Source: Marinomonas sp. CT5
GTDB lineage: Bacteria > Pseudomonadota > Gammaproteobacteria > Pseudomonadales > Marinomonadaceae
Assembly: GCF_018336975.1 (NCBI RefSeq)
Contig: NZ_CP025572.1
Coordinates: forward strand, 4,622,162 to 4,686,161
Direction of reading: 5' to 3'
Length of the DNA: 64,000 bases
Position numbers and translations under genes: made by a program. This document shows positions 9,101-17,009 of this stretch, piece by piece. Under the pieces are notes generated by a model. The model was given only the letters and a program-made list of their open reading frames with translations, made no database searches and was not told where the DNA came from. Position 1 is the first letter of the stretch. Each line of letters starts with the position of its first letter.

Positions 9101-11361
9101 TATAACGACCCGTATTTTTTGCGTAGGTGCTGACGCACGGTTTCAGCGATTGTGTTCACCACGAACGTGAAGATGAAGAGCACAAACGCCGCCAAGAACA
9201 AGATACGATAGTGAGAGCTACCCACTTCAGATTCCGGCACTTCCACCGCCAAGTTGGCGGCCAGTGTGCGCATACCTTCGAAGATATTGAAATCCATGAT
9301 TGGCGTGTTACCTGTCGCCATCAACACGATCATGGTTTCACCGACGGCACGGCCCATACCAATCATCACGGCAGAGAAAATACCAGGACTCGCCGTTGGT
9401 AAAACCACACGGGTCATGGTTTGCCAATAAGTTGCCCCCAAAGCTAATGAGCCTTGCGTTAACGCTTTTGGCACACTAAAAATAGCATCTTCAGTAATGG
9501 AGAAAATCGTCGGGATAACCGCAAAGCCCATGGCAAATCCCACCACCAGCGCATTTCGTTGGTCAAAGGTGATACCAAGATCATGGGTAATCCAGCCGCG
9601 AATGTTGCCATCAAAAAAGTTCAACTCAATGATTGGGCTCATCGCCAAACAGAACCAAGCAAGGAAGACGATGACAGGAATCAGCAACAATGGCTGCCAA
9701 CCTTCTGGCACCAACCAACGAATTTGCTGTGGCAAACGAGACCAAGTATAAGCAAATAAAAGAATCCCCACCGGTAGGACGACAAAGACACTAAAGGTCG
9801 CGGCTAGGTTTTCCTCTAGGAAAGGCGCAAAGAACAAACCCGCTAAGAAGCCCAAAATTACAGTAGGTAAGGCCTCCATCAGTTCGATAACAGGTTTGAT
9901 TTTGCGGCGTAGCGCTGGTGCCATGAAGTAAGCCGTATAAATCGCTCCACAAATGGCCAAAGGCACCGCCATCAACATGGCATAGAATGCCGCTTTAATA
10001 GTACCAAACGCCAATGGCATCAAGCTGTATTTTGGCTCGAAGTCGTTGTTAGCTGCCGAAGACTGCCAAGTATAGGTTGGCTCTTGATAACCTTCGTACC
10101 ACACTTTGCCCCATAAAGAAGACCAAGACACTTCTGGATGCTCATTATCGACATGAAAGAAATGCAAGCCTTTATCGTCTTCTAACAACAAACCATTCGC
10201 ACGCGGTGCAAAACTGATTAAGCGAGCATTATCGTCACTCAATTTTTCGTCCAGTACTTGGCGTGTAGACGTGGCATTATAAATCGCTACTAAGCCACGC
10301 TCATCCAAGGTAGCAAAGCCCTTACGGCGTTGCTCCATCGCCATATCGACAATCGCGACAGGCTGCTTCACGTCACGTATGAAGGTCAACTTTTCTTCAT
10401 TGGTTTTGTCATCACGAACGTTAAACCATTGACTCACTCGGCCAGTAGAATCCGCCACCATGATAGACGACTTACCTAATAAATACGTCATTGAAACCAG
10501 CTTGGTGTTGGCGTCTTTGAACAAAGGTATTTCATCTTTTAACTGGATATTATCGAAATCTCGTAAATCGAATTCACTCAATTCCCCAGAGCGGGTTGCC
10601 ACATAAAGGTAACGTTGGTCACCGCTAAGCAGCATACTAGCCACGTCAGGAACAAATGGCAGAGGCTCACTTTGCTCACTCAATTCAACTTCATCCGTGA
10701 TAAAGTTCACATCTTTGGTGACTTTGGTAATGGCGCTTTTTTGCTCGCCAATCGCCGCCATAGTAAGACTGTCACTACCATCGCGAAGTGCTAACTTTTG
10801 AATTGAAAAGTCAGCGACGTCAATTGGCTCTTCACCATATGGATATTCTACAACTGGTGTGATTTTACGCTTGCCATCAGGATAGGACGTTTTGTAGGCA
10901 TGCTTAACAATCAGTGCCTTGCCGTCTTCGTAACCAAATGCCATTAAATGACTGGTATCCGATTCCACAGCAAACGCGGTCACTTTCTCAGTACGAGGAT
11001 TTTTTACCGTGTTGATGACATGACCATCGGCAACAGAGAAGAAGACAATACTGCCATTGCTTGCCACTCGCATGCCGACTTCAGCTTGTTCTTCTGTCGT
11101 TAAGTAGAGACTGTCGCCTTGATCCTGCGCAGGCAATGAATAGCTTGCCTCCAGATCAACACTGGCGCTAGAAAACAATGGCGCCACTTCATACAGTAAA
11201 TAGAAGCAAATTAGAAGTACAGCCAGTATGACACTGCTACCTCCAACGGCAATACCCATCCCAGCCATACGGTCTTTCAGGGCGCGAATTTTTCGATGAC
11301 GCTTTAAAGCTGGCGTATTGAAATCCAGTTCAGGCATCTGATGGTCAGTTGATTTAGTCAT
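9100..11361 (-). CDS. pstC: Phosphate ABC transporter permease PstC, long form
   Basis: 753 residues, more than double the E. coli protein. One N-terminal helix (about 36-62) is followed by a periplasmic region of about 380 residues with beta-propeller-like repeats (RYLYVATRSGELSEF, IMVADSTGRVSQWF, KGFATLDERGLVAIY). The PstC permease core then runs from about residue 440, with [16 protein letters not shown] and MGRAVGETMIVLMATGNTP. It pairs with PstA to form the phosphate channel. The extra domain is absent from the short enteric form and probably faces PstS. Two Pho boxes lie directly upstream, so it may be transcribed separately from pstS. Confidence 0.94.
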   Translation of the reverse strand: MTKSTDHQMPELDFNTPALKRHRKIRALKDRMAGMGIAVGGSSVILAVLLICFYLLYEVAPLFSSASVDLEASYSLPAQDQGDSLYLTTEEQAEVGMRVASNGSIVFFSVADGHVINTVKNPRTEKVTAFAVESDTSHLMAFGYEDGKALIVKHAYKTSYPDGKRKITPVVEYPYGEEPIDVADFSIQKLALRDGSDSLTMAAIGEQKSAITKVTKDVNFITDEVELSEQSEPLPFVPDVASMLLSGDQRYLYVATRSGELSEFDLRDFDNIQLKDEIPLFKDANTKLVSMTYLLGKSSIMVADSTGRVSQWFNVRDDKTNEEKLTFIRDVKQPVAIVDMAMEQRRKGFATLDERGLVAIYNATSTRQVLDEKLSDDNARLISFAPRANGLLLEDDKGLHFFHVDNEHPEVSWSSLWGKVWYEGYQEPTYTWQSSAANNDFEPKYSLMPLAFGTIKAAFYAMLMAVPLAICGAIYTAYFMAPALRRKIKPVIELMEALPTVILGFLAGLFFAPFLEENLAATFSVFVVLPVGILLFAYTWSRLPQQIRWLVPEGWQPLLLIPVIVFLAWFCLAMSPIIELNFFDGNIRGWITHDLGITFDQRNALVVGFAMGFAVIPTIFSITEDAIFSVPKALTQGSLALGATYWQTMTRVVLPTASPGIFSAVMIGMGRAVGETMIVLMATGNTPIMDFNIFEGMRTLAANLAVEVPESEVGSSHYRILFLAAFVLFIFTFVVNTIAETVRQHLRKKYGSL

Positions 11362-11392
11362 CCGCTTTCATCTTTGTTGTGTGACGTTTTTA

Positions 11393-11435
11393 TGTGACAG
11401 TAGTGTGACACCCATATATGACAGTAGTGTGACAG
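11393..11435 (-). promoter_or_regulatory. Two tandem Pho boxes upstream of pstC
   Basis: Read on the minus strand, CTGTCACACTACTGTCAT (11418-11435) matches the PhoB box pattern CTGTCAT-N4-CTGTCAC with only a few changes. A second copy, TGTCACACTACTGTCACA, lies at 11393-11410. The shared core repeats every 24 bases. The sites are 32-74 bases upstream of the pstC start and inside the pstS-pstC gap, so PhoB probably drives pstCAB-phoU from here too. Confidence 0.8.
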
Positions 11436-11449
11436 GCTACGAAACAAAG

Positions 11450-11481
11450 AAAATAGGAGAGCATTTCGGCCCTCCTATTTT
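11450..11481 (-). terminator. Hairpin between pstS and pstC (attenuator)
   Basis: AAAATAGGAG (11450-11459) pairs perfectly with CTCCTATTTT (11472-11481) across a 12-base loop. On the minus strand the second arm ends in TTTT. It lies 34 bases after the pstS stop and upstream of the internal Pho boxes, which fits partial termination that keeps PstS more abundant than the membrane parts. Confidence 0.7.
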
Positions 11482-11514
11482 AAGTATCTCATTCGTAGCT
11501 CACTACAGCGTTAC

Positions 11515-12483
11515 TTAGTTAATACCTAAATCTTTCAAGTATTTAGTAGCCACTTTAGCTGGTAGAGGAACGTAGCCATCTTTTACAACAACCTGTTGGC
11601 CCATTTTAGACAGAACCATTTTTATGAATTCACGTTGTAGTGGTGCAAGCGGCTTATTAGGCGCTTTGTTTACGTAAACGTATAGGAAGCGAGACAATGG
11701 GTATTTACCTGTTGCCGCGTTTTCAACCGTTGCATCGATGAATTTACCACCTTCTTTCTTGGTCAAAGGTACAGCACGTACAGAAGAGGTTTTGTAACCG
11801 ATACCAGAGTAACCAATACCGTTAAGAGAAGTAGAAACAGACTGAACAACAGAAGCCGATCCTGGTTGCTCGTTTACACTGTTTTTGTAGTCACCTTTGA
11901 AAAGTGCGTGCTCTTTAAAGTAACCGTAAGTGCCAGACACAGAGTTACGACCAAACAATTGAATGTCACGGTTCGCCCAAGCGCCAGTCAAACCTGCTTT
12001 ACCCCAAGTCGTGATGTCTTCTTTATGACCACCTTTACGAGTAGAAGAGAAAATCGCATCGACTTCAGGAAGAGACAAACCTTTGATTGGGTTATCTTTG
12101 TGTACAAAAACCGCTAGAGCATCGATCGCCACTGGAATAGCGGTTGGCTTGTAACCGTATTTTTTCTCAAACGCAGCCACTTCTTTGTCTTTCATCATAC
12201 GAGACATAGGACCGAAGTTAGACGTACCTTCTGTCAACGCTGGTGGCGCAGTAGAAGAACCAGCTGCTTGAATTTGAATGTTTACATTTGGGTATAAACG
12301 TTTGAAATCTTCCGCCCACAATGTCATTAGATTTGCTAGGGTGTCAGAGCCAACACTTGAAATATTGCCAGAAACGCCACTTGCTTTGCTGTAAGACATC
12401 AAATTTGAATCAACATCTGCAAAAGCGTTAACAGAAACGCCTACTGCCGCTGTCATCGCTAAACCTGCAACTAGTTTTTTCAT
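11515..12483 (-). CDS. pstS: Periplasmic phosphate-binding protein PstS
   Basis: 322 residues. A signal peptide ([22 protein letters not shown]) precedes a phosphate-binding protein of the PstS-like type. Phosphate-contact motifs are visible: [23 protein letters not shown] and [14 protein letters not shown]. It delivers phosphate to PstCA. An upstream in-frame ATG at 12510 would put nine residues before the signal peptide, so the start at 12483 is preferred. The upstream region carries a Pho half-site and a -10 box. Confidence 0.95.
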   Translation of the reverse strand: MKKLVAGLAMTAAVGVSVNAFADVDSNLMSYSKASGVSGNISSVGSDTLANLMTLWAEDFKRLYPNVNIQIQAAGSSTAPPALTEGTSNFGPMSRMMKDKEVAAFEKKYGYKPTAIPVAIDALAVFVHKDNPIKGLSLPEVDAIFSSTRKGGHKEDITTWGKAGLTGAWANRDIQLFGRNSVSGTYGYFKEHALFKGDYKNSVNEQPGSASVVQSVSTSLNGIGYSGIGYKTSSVRAVPLTKKEGGKFIDATVENAATGKYPLSRFLYVYVNKAPNKPLAPLQREFIKMVLSKMGQQVVVKDGYVPLPAKVATKYLKDLGIN

Positions 12484-12843
12484 CACATAAACCTCAGTGG
12501 TTGTAGTCAAATATTTATGAGCAACTGCCCATAGCTCGTTCGATGTTTTGTACTATAGAAAAGTTATGTGACAAAAATGTTAAACAATGAAATATTTCAA
12601 AAAAATTTTATTCCGCTTTACCAAAGCCAACAGATTCGCGGCCTAGAATGGCAACCCACCTCTTCTCATTCTGTATTTTCCTTTTTCATACCAAAAAAGC
12701 CGCTTAATTACCGTTAAATCACCTCTAACTTGCCTTTCATATCATCTGAAATATTCCCAAGCACTGTGTTATCCAATAGACTAACTGTCCGGATTTTCTG
12801 GGCTAAAGTCCGATTATAATGATTAAAAACTGTGGGTATTTTA
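12484..12843. other. Intergenic region between divergent pstS and TRAP genes
   Basis: 360 bases with no credible gene. It holds the pstS promoter (see separate entry). On the plus strand a perfect TATAAT lies at 12815-12820, about 24 bases before the TRAP start, without a recognisable -35 box. The middle (about 12595-12780) shows nothing I can interpret. Confidence 0.5.
12552..12573 (-). promoter_or_regulatory. Candidate PhoB-dependent promoter of pstS
   Basis: On the minus strand a Pho half-site TGTCACA (12567-12573) stands 9 bases upstream of a -10-like TATAGT (12552-12557). There is no good -35 box, as expected when PhoB replaces it. The second half-site is poor (TTTAACA upstream). Confidence 0.5.
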
Positions 12844-13365
12844 ATGTTAAACAAATTGGTCAGTTCAGCTGAGGCGATTTCTCACTATATGGGAAGATGC
12901 GTTGCTTGGCTTACATTAGCGATGATGCTACTTACCTGTCTCATCGTACTTTTGCGTTATGGCTTCGATATTGGTGCGATTGCGTTACAAGAATCCGTGC
13001 TTTATATGCACGCCATCGTCTTTATGTTGGGGGCAGCCTATACCTTTAAAGATGACGAACACGTTCGCGTTGATGTTTTTTACCGTGACTTCTCTGTCAC
13101 CAAAAAAGCGTGGGTAAACATCATTGGCGGCCTTTTCTTCCTATTGCCATTCACCATTTACACTGCGTATTTGAGTTTAGATTATGTGAGTGCTTCTTGG
13201 CGCGTCTTAGAAACCTCTCCTGAACCTGGCGGCCTACCTTTTGTGTACCTGCTAAAAACGCTTATTCCTATCATGATGGTCAGTATGATCATTCAAGGTA
13301 CGGCTGATATTTTGAAAAATATTGGTGTAGTCACAGCAGCACGAACCGCAAAAGGACAAAACTAA
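12844..13365 (+). CDS. TRAP transporter small permease subunit (DctQ/TakQ type)
   Basis: 173 residues with four predicted membrane helices. It has the family pattern of the keto-acid/mannitol-type TRAP small subunit: LRYGFDIGAIALQESVLYMH, then FMLGAAYTFKDDEHVRVDVF. It assists the large DctM permease in Na+-driven uptake of organic acids bound by a periplasmic receptor. I chose the ATG at 12844; a GTG at 12832 is also possible and neither has a strong Shine-Dalgarno. The stop overlaps the next ATG by one base. No receptor gene is adjacent, although three receptors of the matching TakP type lie at 27-34 kb. Confidence 0.88.
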   Translation: MLNKLVSSAEAISHYMGRCVAWLTLAMMLLTCLIVLLRYGFDIGAIALQESVLYMHAIVFMLGAAYTFKDDEHVRVDVFYRDFSVTKKAWVNIIGGLFFLLPFTIYTAYLSLDYVSASWRVLETSPEPGGLPFVYLLKTLIPIMMVSMIIQGTADILKNIGVVTAARTAKGQN

Positions 13366-14753
13366 TGGCTGAATTTATTCCTTTATGGCTCTTTGCCGGT
13401 GTGTGTATTTGCCTACTATTCGGTTACCCAGTCGCCTTCTCTCTGGGTGGCACAGCGCTTATCTTTGCTGCTGTGGGCTCTATGTTTGGTACCTTTGATA
13501 GCGTTTTCCTTGAAGCGCTACCAAACCGCTTATTTGGGATTATTGGCAACGAAACACTCATCGCTGTTCCGCTTTTTGTCCTAATGGGCGTTTTGCTCGA
13601 AAAGTCAAAGTTAGCGGAAAAGCTACTTGATTCCATGGCCATGTTGTTTGGTACTTTGCGTGGTGGTTTGGGTATTTCGGTTATTTTGGTCGGTATGTTA
13701 CTGGCTGCCAGCACCGGTATTGTCGGCGCAACGGTAGTGACTATGGGGATGATCTCCTTACCAACCATGTTACGCCGCGGTTACGATCCCTCTTTAGCGG
13801 CAGGGACGATTTGTGCCACGGGTACGCTAGGTCAAATCATTCCACCCTCCATTGCCTTGGTTTTATTAGGCGACGTGATGTCCAATGCGTACCAAAAAGC
13901 GCAATTGGAAATGGGAATTTTCTCACCTAAAACCATCTCTGTGGGCGACCTGTTTGTTGGTGCCTTGATCCCCGGTTTGATTTTGGTTGGTCTGTATATT
14001 CTTTACGTCATCATGGTCGCATGGTTACAACCTCATAAAGCACCAGCGGTTCCTCGTGACGAATTACGCAATGGCTCAACAGAATCATTAGCCGTTCAAC
14101 TCTTTAAAGGCTTGGTGCCACCTTTGGTGCTGATCTTTGCTGTGTTGGGGTCCATTCTTAGTGGTATTGCGACGCCAACCGAAGCCGCTGGTGTGGGAGC
14201 GTTAGGCGCCGCACTACTGGCATTAGGCAGTGGTAAGCTCAGCTTGGCAACCTTAAAAGATGCCGTCTATTCGACCACAAAAGTCACCTGTATGGTGTTC
14301 ATGATCTTGATCGGTGCCTCCTTATTTTCTTTGGTGTTCCGAGGATTTGGCGGTGAAGAATTAATCCAAGATTTCTTCTCTCAACTTCCTGGTGGCGTTG
14401 TTGGCGCGATGATCGTCGTCATGTTGCTAATGTTCTTCCTTGGCTTCATCCTAGACTTCATCGAAATCACCTTTGTAGTGGTACCGATTGTTGCCCCTGT
14501 TCTGCTGGCTATGGGTTTAGACCCTGTATGGTTAGGTATTATGATGGCGATTAACCTACAGACCTCCTTCCTAACGCCACCGTTTGGCTTTGCTTTGTTC
14601 TATCTGCGTGGCGTTGCGCCACCAGAGCTAAAAACCCAAGCGATATACAAAGGGGTGATTCCGTTTATATTAATACAAGTGTTTGTACTAATAATGTTGT
14701 CTATCTGGCCAGACCTAGTCACTTGGCTGCCAGAACAAGTCTACGCTGACTAG
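13365..14753 (+). CDS. TRAP transporter large permease subunit (DctM/TakM type)
   Basis: 462 residues with about a dozen membrane segments. Typical large-subunit motifs are visible: GNETLIAVPLFVLMGVLLE, a conserved STGIVGATVVTMGMISLP helix, CATGTLGQIIPPSIALVLLGD, and late LGFILDFIEITFVVVPI. It is the ion-coupled transport subunit. The length and the GFILDFIEI and LTPPFGFALFYLRG signatures are those of the FcbT3/TakM branch (alpha-keto acids, mannitol/chloroaromatics by annotation) rather than of C4-dicarboxylate DctM. It is coupled to the small subunit by TAATG and followed 18 bases later by the quinone reductase. Confidence 0.92.
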   Translation: MAEFIPLWLFAGVCICLLFGYPVAFSLGGTALIFAAVGSMFGTFDSVFLEALPNRLFGIIGNETLIAVPLFVLMGVLLEKSKLAEKLLDSMAMLFGTLRGGLGISVILVGMLLAASTGIVGATVVTMGMISLPTMLRRGYDPSLAAGTICATGTLGQIIPPSIALVLLGDVMSNAYQKAQLEMGIFSPKTISVGDLFVGALIPGLILVGLYILYVIMVAWLQPHKAPAVPRDELRNGSTESLAVQLFKGLVPPLVLIFAVLGSILSGIATPTEAAGVGALGAALLALGSGKLSLATLKDAVYSTTKVTCMVFMILIGASLFSLVFRGFGGEELIQDFFSQLPGGVVGAMIVVMLLMFFLGFILDFIEITFVVVPIVAPVLLAMGLDPVWLGIMMAINLQTSFLTPPFGFALFYLRGVAPPELKTQAIYKGVIPFILIQVFVLIMLSIWPDLVTWLPEQVYAD

Positions 14754-14771
14754 CCCATTTAGGAGCTCAAA

Positions 14772-15731
14772 ATGAAAGCAATGCAAATGACAAATTATGG
14801 TCCAGCCAGCGATTTATCGCTGGTTGATGCGAAGAAACCCAGCATTAACGAAGAGCAGATATTGGTTCAAGTTGGTGCTGCTGGCGTCAACCCAGTGGAC
14901 ACCTATATCCGCTCGGGTACCAACAACTATTCCGCTACTTTCCCTCATACTCCAGGATCGGATGGCGCGGGTACGATTGTTGAATTGGGAGCGAATGTCA
15001 CAGGGTTCGAAGTGGGACAGCGAGTCTACTTTAGCCGTAACCTAACCGGTTCTTCCGCTGAGTTTGCCGCTTGCGCAGCGACTCACACTTACCCATTGGC
15101 CGATGCGTTGTCTTTCGAAGAAGGCGCTTGCCTTGGTATTCCTTACACCACAGCTCACCGCGCCTTGTTTGGCCGCGCCAATGGCAAAGCTGGCGATAAA
15201 GTCTTAGTACATGGTGCAACAGGCGCTGTGGGCATTGCGACCGTACAACTGGCCTTGGCGGCTGGTATGGACGTGGTGGCCAGTGCTGGCACAGCCGCTG
15301 GTGCGGATTTATTGCGTCAGCAGGGTGTGAAAAACGTCATTATGCACAATGAAGCGGATCACCTTACGCCTTTTCAATCACTAGAAGCCGGCTTCGATAT
15401 CGTTATCGAGATGCTAGCCAACCATAACTTGGATCAAGACTTAAAGGCCTTGGCCTTTGGTGGTTGTGTGGCGGTCGTGGGAAACCGAGGCACGGTTGAG
15501 ATTAACCCTCGTGATCTAATGGCTCGCGATGCGGCTGTGGTTGGTGTGGCCTTGGCAAATGTCAAACCTGCCGAGTTAGCGCTGATTGCGAAGTCCTTGC
15601 GTCCATTATTGGAAAAAGGGGTGATCAAACCTGTCATTCGTCAAAGTTACCCACTTACTGAATTAGCGAAAGCACATGACGATGTATTAAAGCCTGGTGC
15701 ATTAGGCAATTTAGTAATTCAGGTTAAATAA
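14772..15731 (+). CDS. NADPH:quinone reductase, zinc-free MDR family
   Basis: 319 residues of the medium-chain dehydrogenase family, zeta-crystallin/QOR-like. The N-terminal GroES-like domain has VNPVDTYIRSGTN and TPGSDGAGTIVELG. The nucleotide-binding domain has HGATGAVGIATVQLA with the AxxGxxG pattern of NADPH-dependent QORs. No structural or catalytic zinc ligands are visible. It probably carries out one- or two-electron reduction of quinones or enones in the cytosol. AGGAG precedes the start and it follows the TRAP permease closely, so it is probably co-transcribed, but a functional link is not obvious. Confidence 0.85.
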   Translation: MKAMQMTNYGPASDLSLVDAKKPSINEEQILVQVGAAGVNPVDTYIRSGTNNYSATFPHTPGSDGAGTIVELGANVTGFEVGQRVYFSRNLTGSSAEFAACAATHTYPLADALSFEEGACLGIPYTTAHRALFGRANGKAGDKVLVHGATGAVGIATVQLALAAGMDVVASAGTAAGADLLRQQGVKNVIMHNEADHLTPFQSLEAGFDIVIEMLANHNLDQDLKALAFGGCVAVVGNRGTVEINPRDLMARDAAVVGVALANVKPAELALIAKSLRPLLEKGVIKPVIRQSYPLTELAKAHDDVLKPGALGNLVIQVK

Positions 15732-15736
15732 CCAGA

Positions 15737-15787
15737 AATACGGCGCTTGATTTGTTCTGAATCAGATTAAGCGCCGTTATTGTTTTC
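15737..15787 (+). terminator. Terminator after the TRAP-quinone reductase operon
   Basis: AATACGGCGCTT (15737-15748) pairs with AAGCGCCGTTATT (15769-15781), and a nested GATT/AATC stem lies in the loop. TGTTTT follows. Confidence 0.8.
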
Positions 15788-15923
15788 CCCTCAATACGTC
15801 TAGTTATTCACTTTAAAGACACTATTTGTGCAGTAAAATCCGACATCTTCACAAAAATACGCTACTAAAGCCGCCTTAAGGCCGCTATACTTTCCTATTA
15901 ATGTTTTAATCAAAAGGCGCATT

Positions 15924-16697
15924 TTGACTCAGTCTGATTCCGATGTTTTCAGCCTGCCTGAGGAAGCGGAAGCCCACGATCACGATTACCATCAATTGGT
16001 CGTTGTGCTCGATGGCAATACCGATTTCGATATAGAAGGCAAAGGCAAACAATTGCATACTGGCGAAGGTTGTATTCTTCCTTCGGAGAACAGTCATGCC
16101 TTTGCCGGTCTGGGTGAAAATCGTATTATGGTGGTCAACCTGCCTATTCCGCCACAAAAAAGCATTACCGACGAAGAGTACGAAGTCGTCTCACGCCTAT
16201 TTGATCAGGCGGCGTATTTCCAGCTTAATCCACGCTTGCAAATACTGGCTTCCGCCCTATCGGGTGAGCTACAACAGTACCCTAATGATACAATTCTAGC
16301 TCGCGCCTGCGGCAACACCTTGCTGAGTGCCATTCGCCATCAAATCAACAACAAAGATGTTCGCTCCCGCGGTAACCATTTGGATATTGATAAACTGGAT
16401 CAATTTATTGAACTGAATTTGTCTCGTCGTGTTCATATTGATCAACTGGCGAACTTCTGCTTTTTGAGTGTCAGCCAATTTCACGAACGCTTCAAAGACC
16501 GCACTGGTATGACACCGCATCAGTATTTGATGCGCAAACGTTTAGAACGCGCCCAAAGTTTACTTACAGAAGGCTTTCCACCTATTCAAGTAGCGGAAAT
16601 GTGTGGTTTTTCAAGTCAAAGCGCCATGACCAATGTATTTTCTCAAACCCTAGGAATCACTCCGTTAAAATATCAAAAGCAGTTTAGTGCCCGCTAA
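15924..16697 (+). CDS. AraC-family transcriptional regulator
   Basis: 257 residues. An N-terminal cupin sensor domain (HDHDYHQLVVVLDG, GEGCILPSENSHAFAG) precedes a C-terminal double helix-turn-helix. HTH1 includes RVHIDQLANFCFLSVSQFHERF and HTH2 IQVAEMCGFSSQSAMTNVFSQ, followed by the family ending LGITPLKYQKQF. The start is an unusual TTG at 15924 with AAAGGCG about five bases upstream. The ATG at 15901 runs into a stop after one codon, so it is not the start. It sits between a TRAP operon and putA, both on the same strand. It could control either, and the target cannot be decided from sequence. Confidence 0.85.
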   Translation: MTQSDSDVFSLPEEAEAHDHDYHQLVVVLDGNTDFDIEGKGKQLHTGEGCILPSENSHAFAGLGENRIMVVNLPIPPQKSITDEEYEVVSRLFDQAAYFQLNPRLQILASALSGELQQYPNDTILARACGNTLLSAIRHQINNKDVRSRGNHLDIDKLDQFIELNLSRRVHIDQLANFCFLSVSQFHERFKDRTGMTPHQYLMRKRLERAQSLLTEGFPPIQVAEMCGFSSQSAMTNVFSQTLGITPLKYQKQFSAR

Positions 16698-17009
16698 GTG
16701 CTTCCACTCCCCTAATGCAAAAGCACCTATTTGACCAACGTTTTTAGTATTTTTTTGCCCCATATTATTGGGGAACGATAAATCACTGCTATGCTTATTC
16801 TTGTCCAGTCGGACTTTCTTATAAAAAAAAACGATTTTTTCGAAAGACAGTTCATCCACTCTGTCACTAAAGTGTCAGCATTATCCAGACATGCATTTTT
16901 TGATTAGGCAGAGTAAAAAATAATCAAAAAGCGCTAACTGCTCTATAACAATATGCGGCCTTAATAAAGGACCATTGGGTTCTTTATAGTAACGCGGGAG
17001 AATCCAACC
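16698..17009 (+). other. Upstream region of putA
   Basis: 312 bases without a gene. It contains the inverted repeat at 16896-16930 (separate entry), an A/T-rich tract near 16824-16845, a -10-like CTATAAC near 16944, and the strong ribosome site GGGAGAA ending about eight bases before the putA ATG. A 64-codon minus-strand frame overlapping the AraC 3' end has no family character. Confidence 0.5.
16896..16930. promoter_or_regulatory. Candidate operator upstream of putA
   Basis: A perfect 10-base inverted repeat, TTTTTGATTA and TAATCAAAAA, separated by 14 bases, about 80 bases before the putA start. The centre-to-centre distance suits a dimeric regulator. It could belong to the upstream AraC protein, but this is inference. 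Confidence 0.35.

Noticed and set aside
9127..9759. Plus-strand open frames opposite pstC
   Set aside because: They are antisense shadows of a well-supported gene, with unnatural composition (many His, Arg, Gln).
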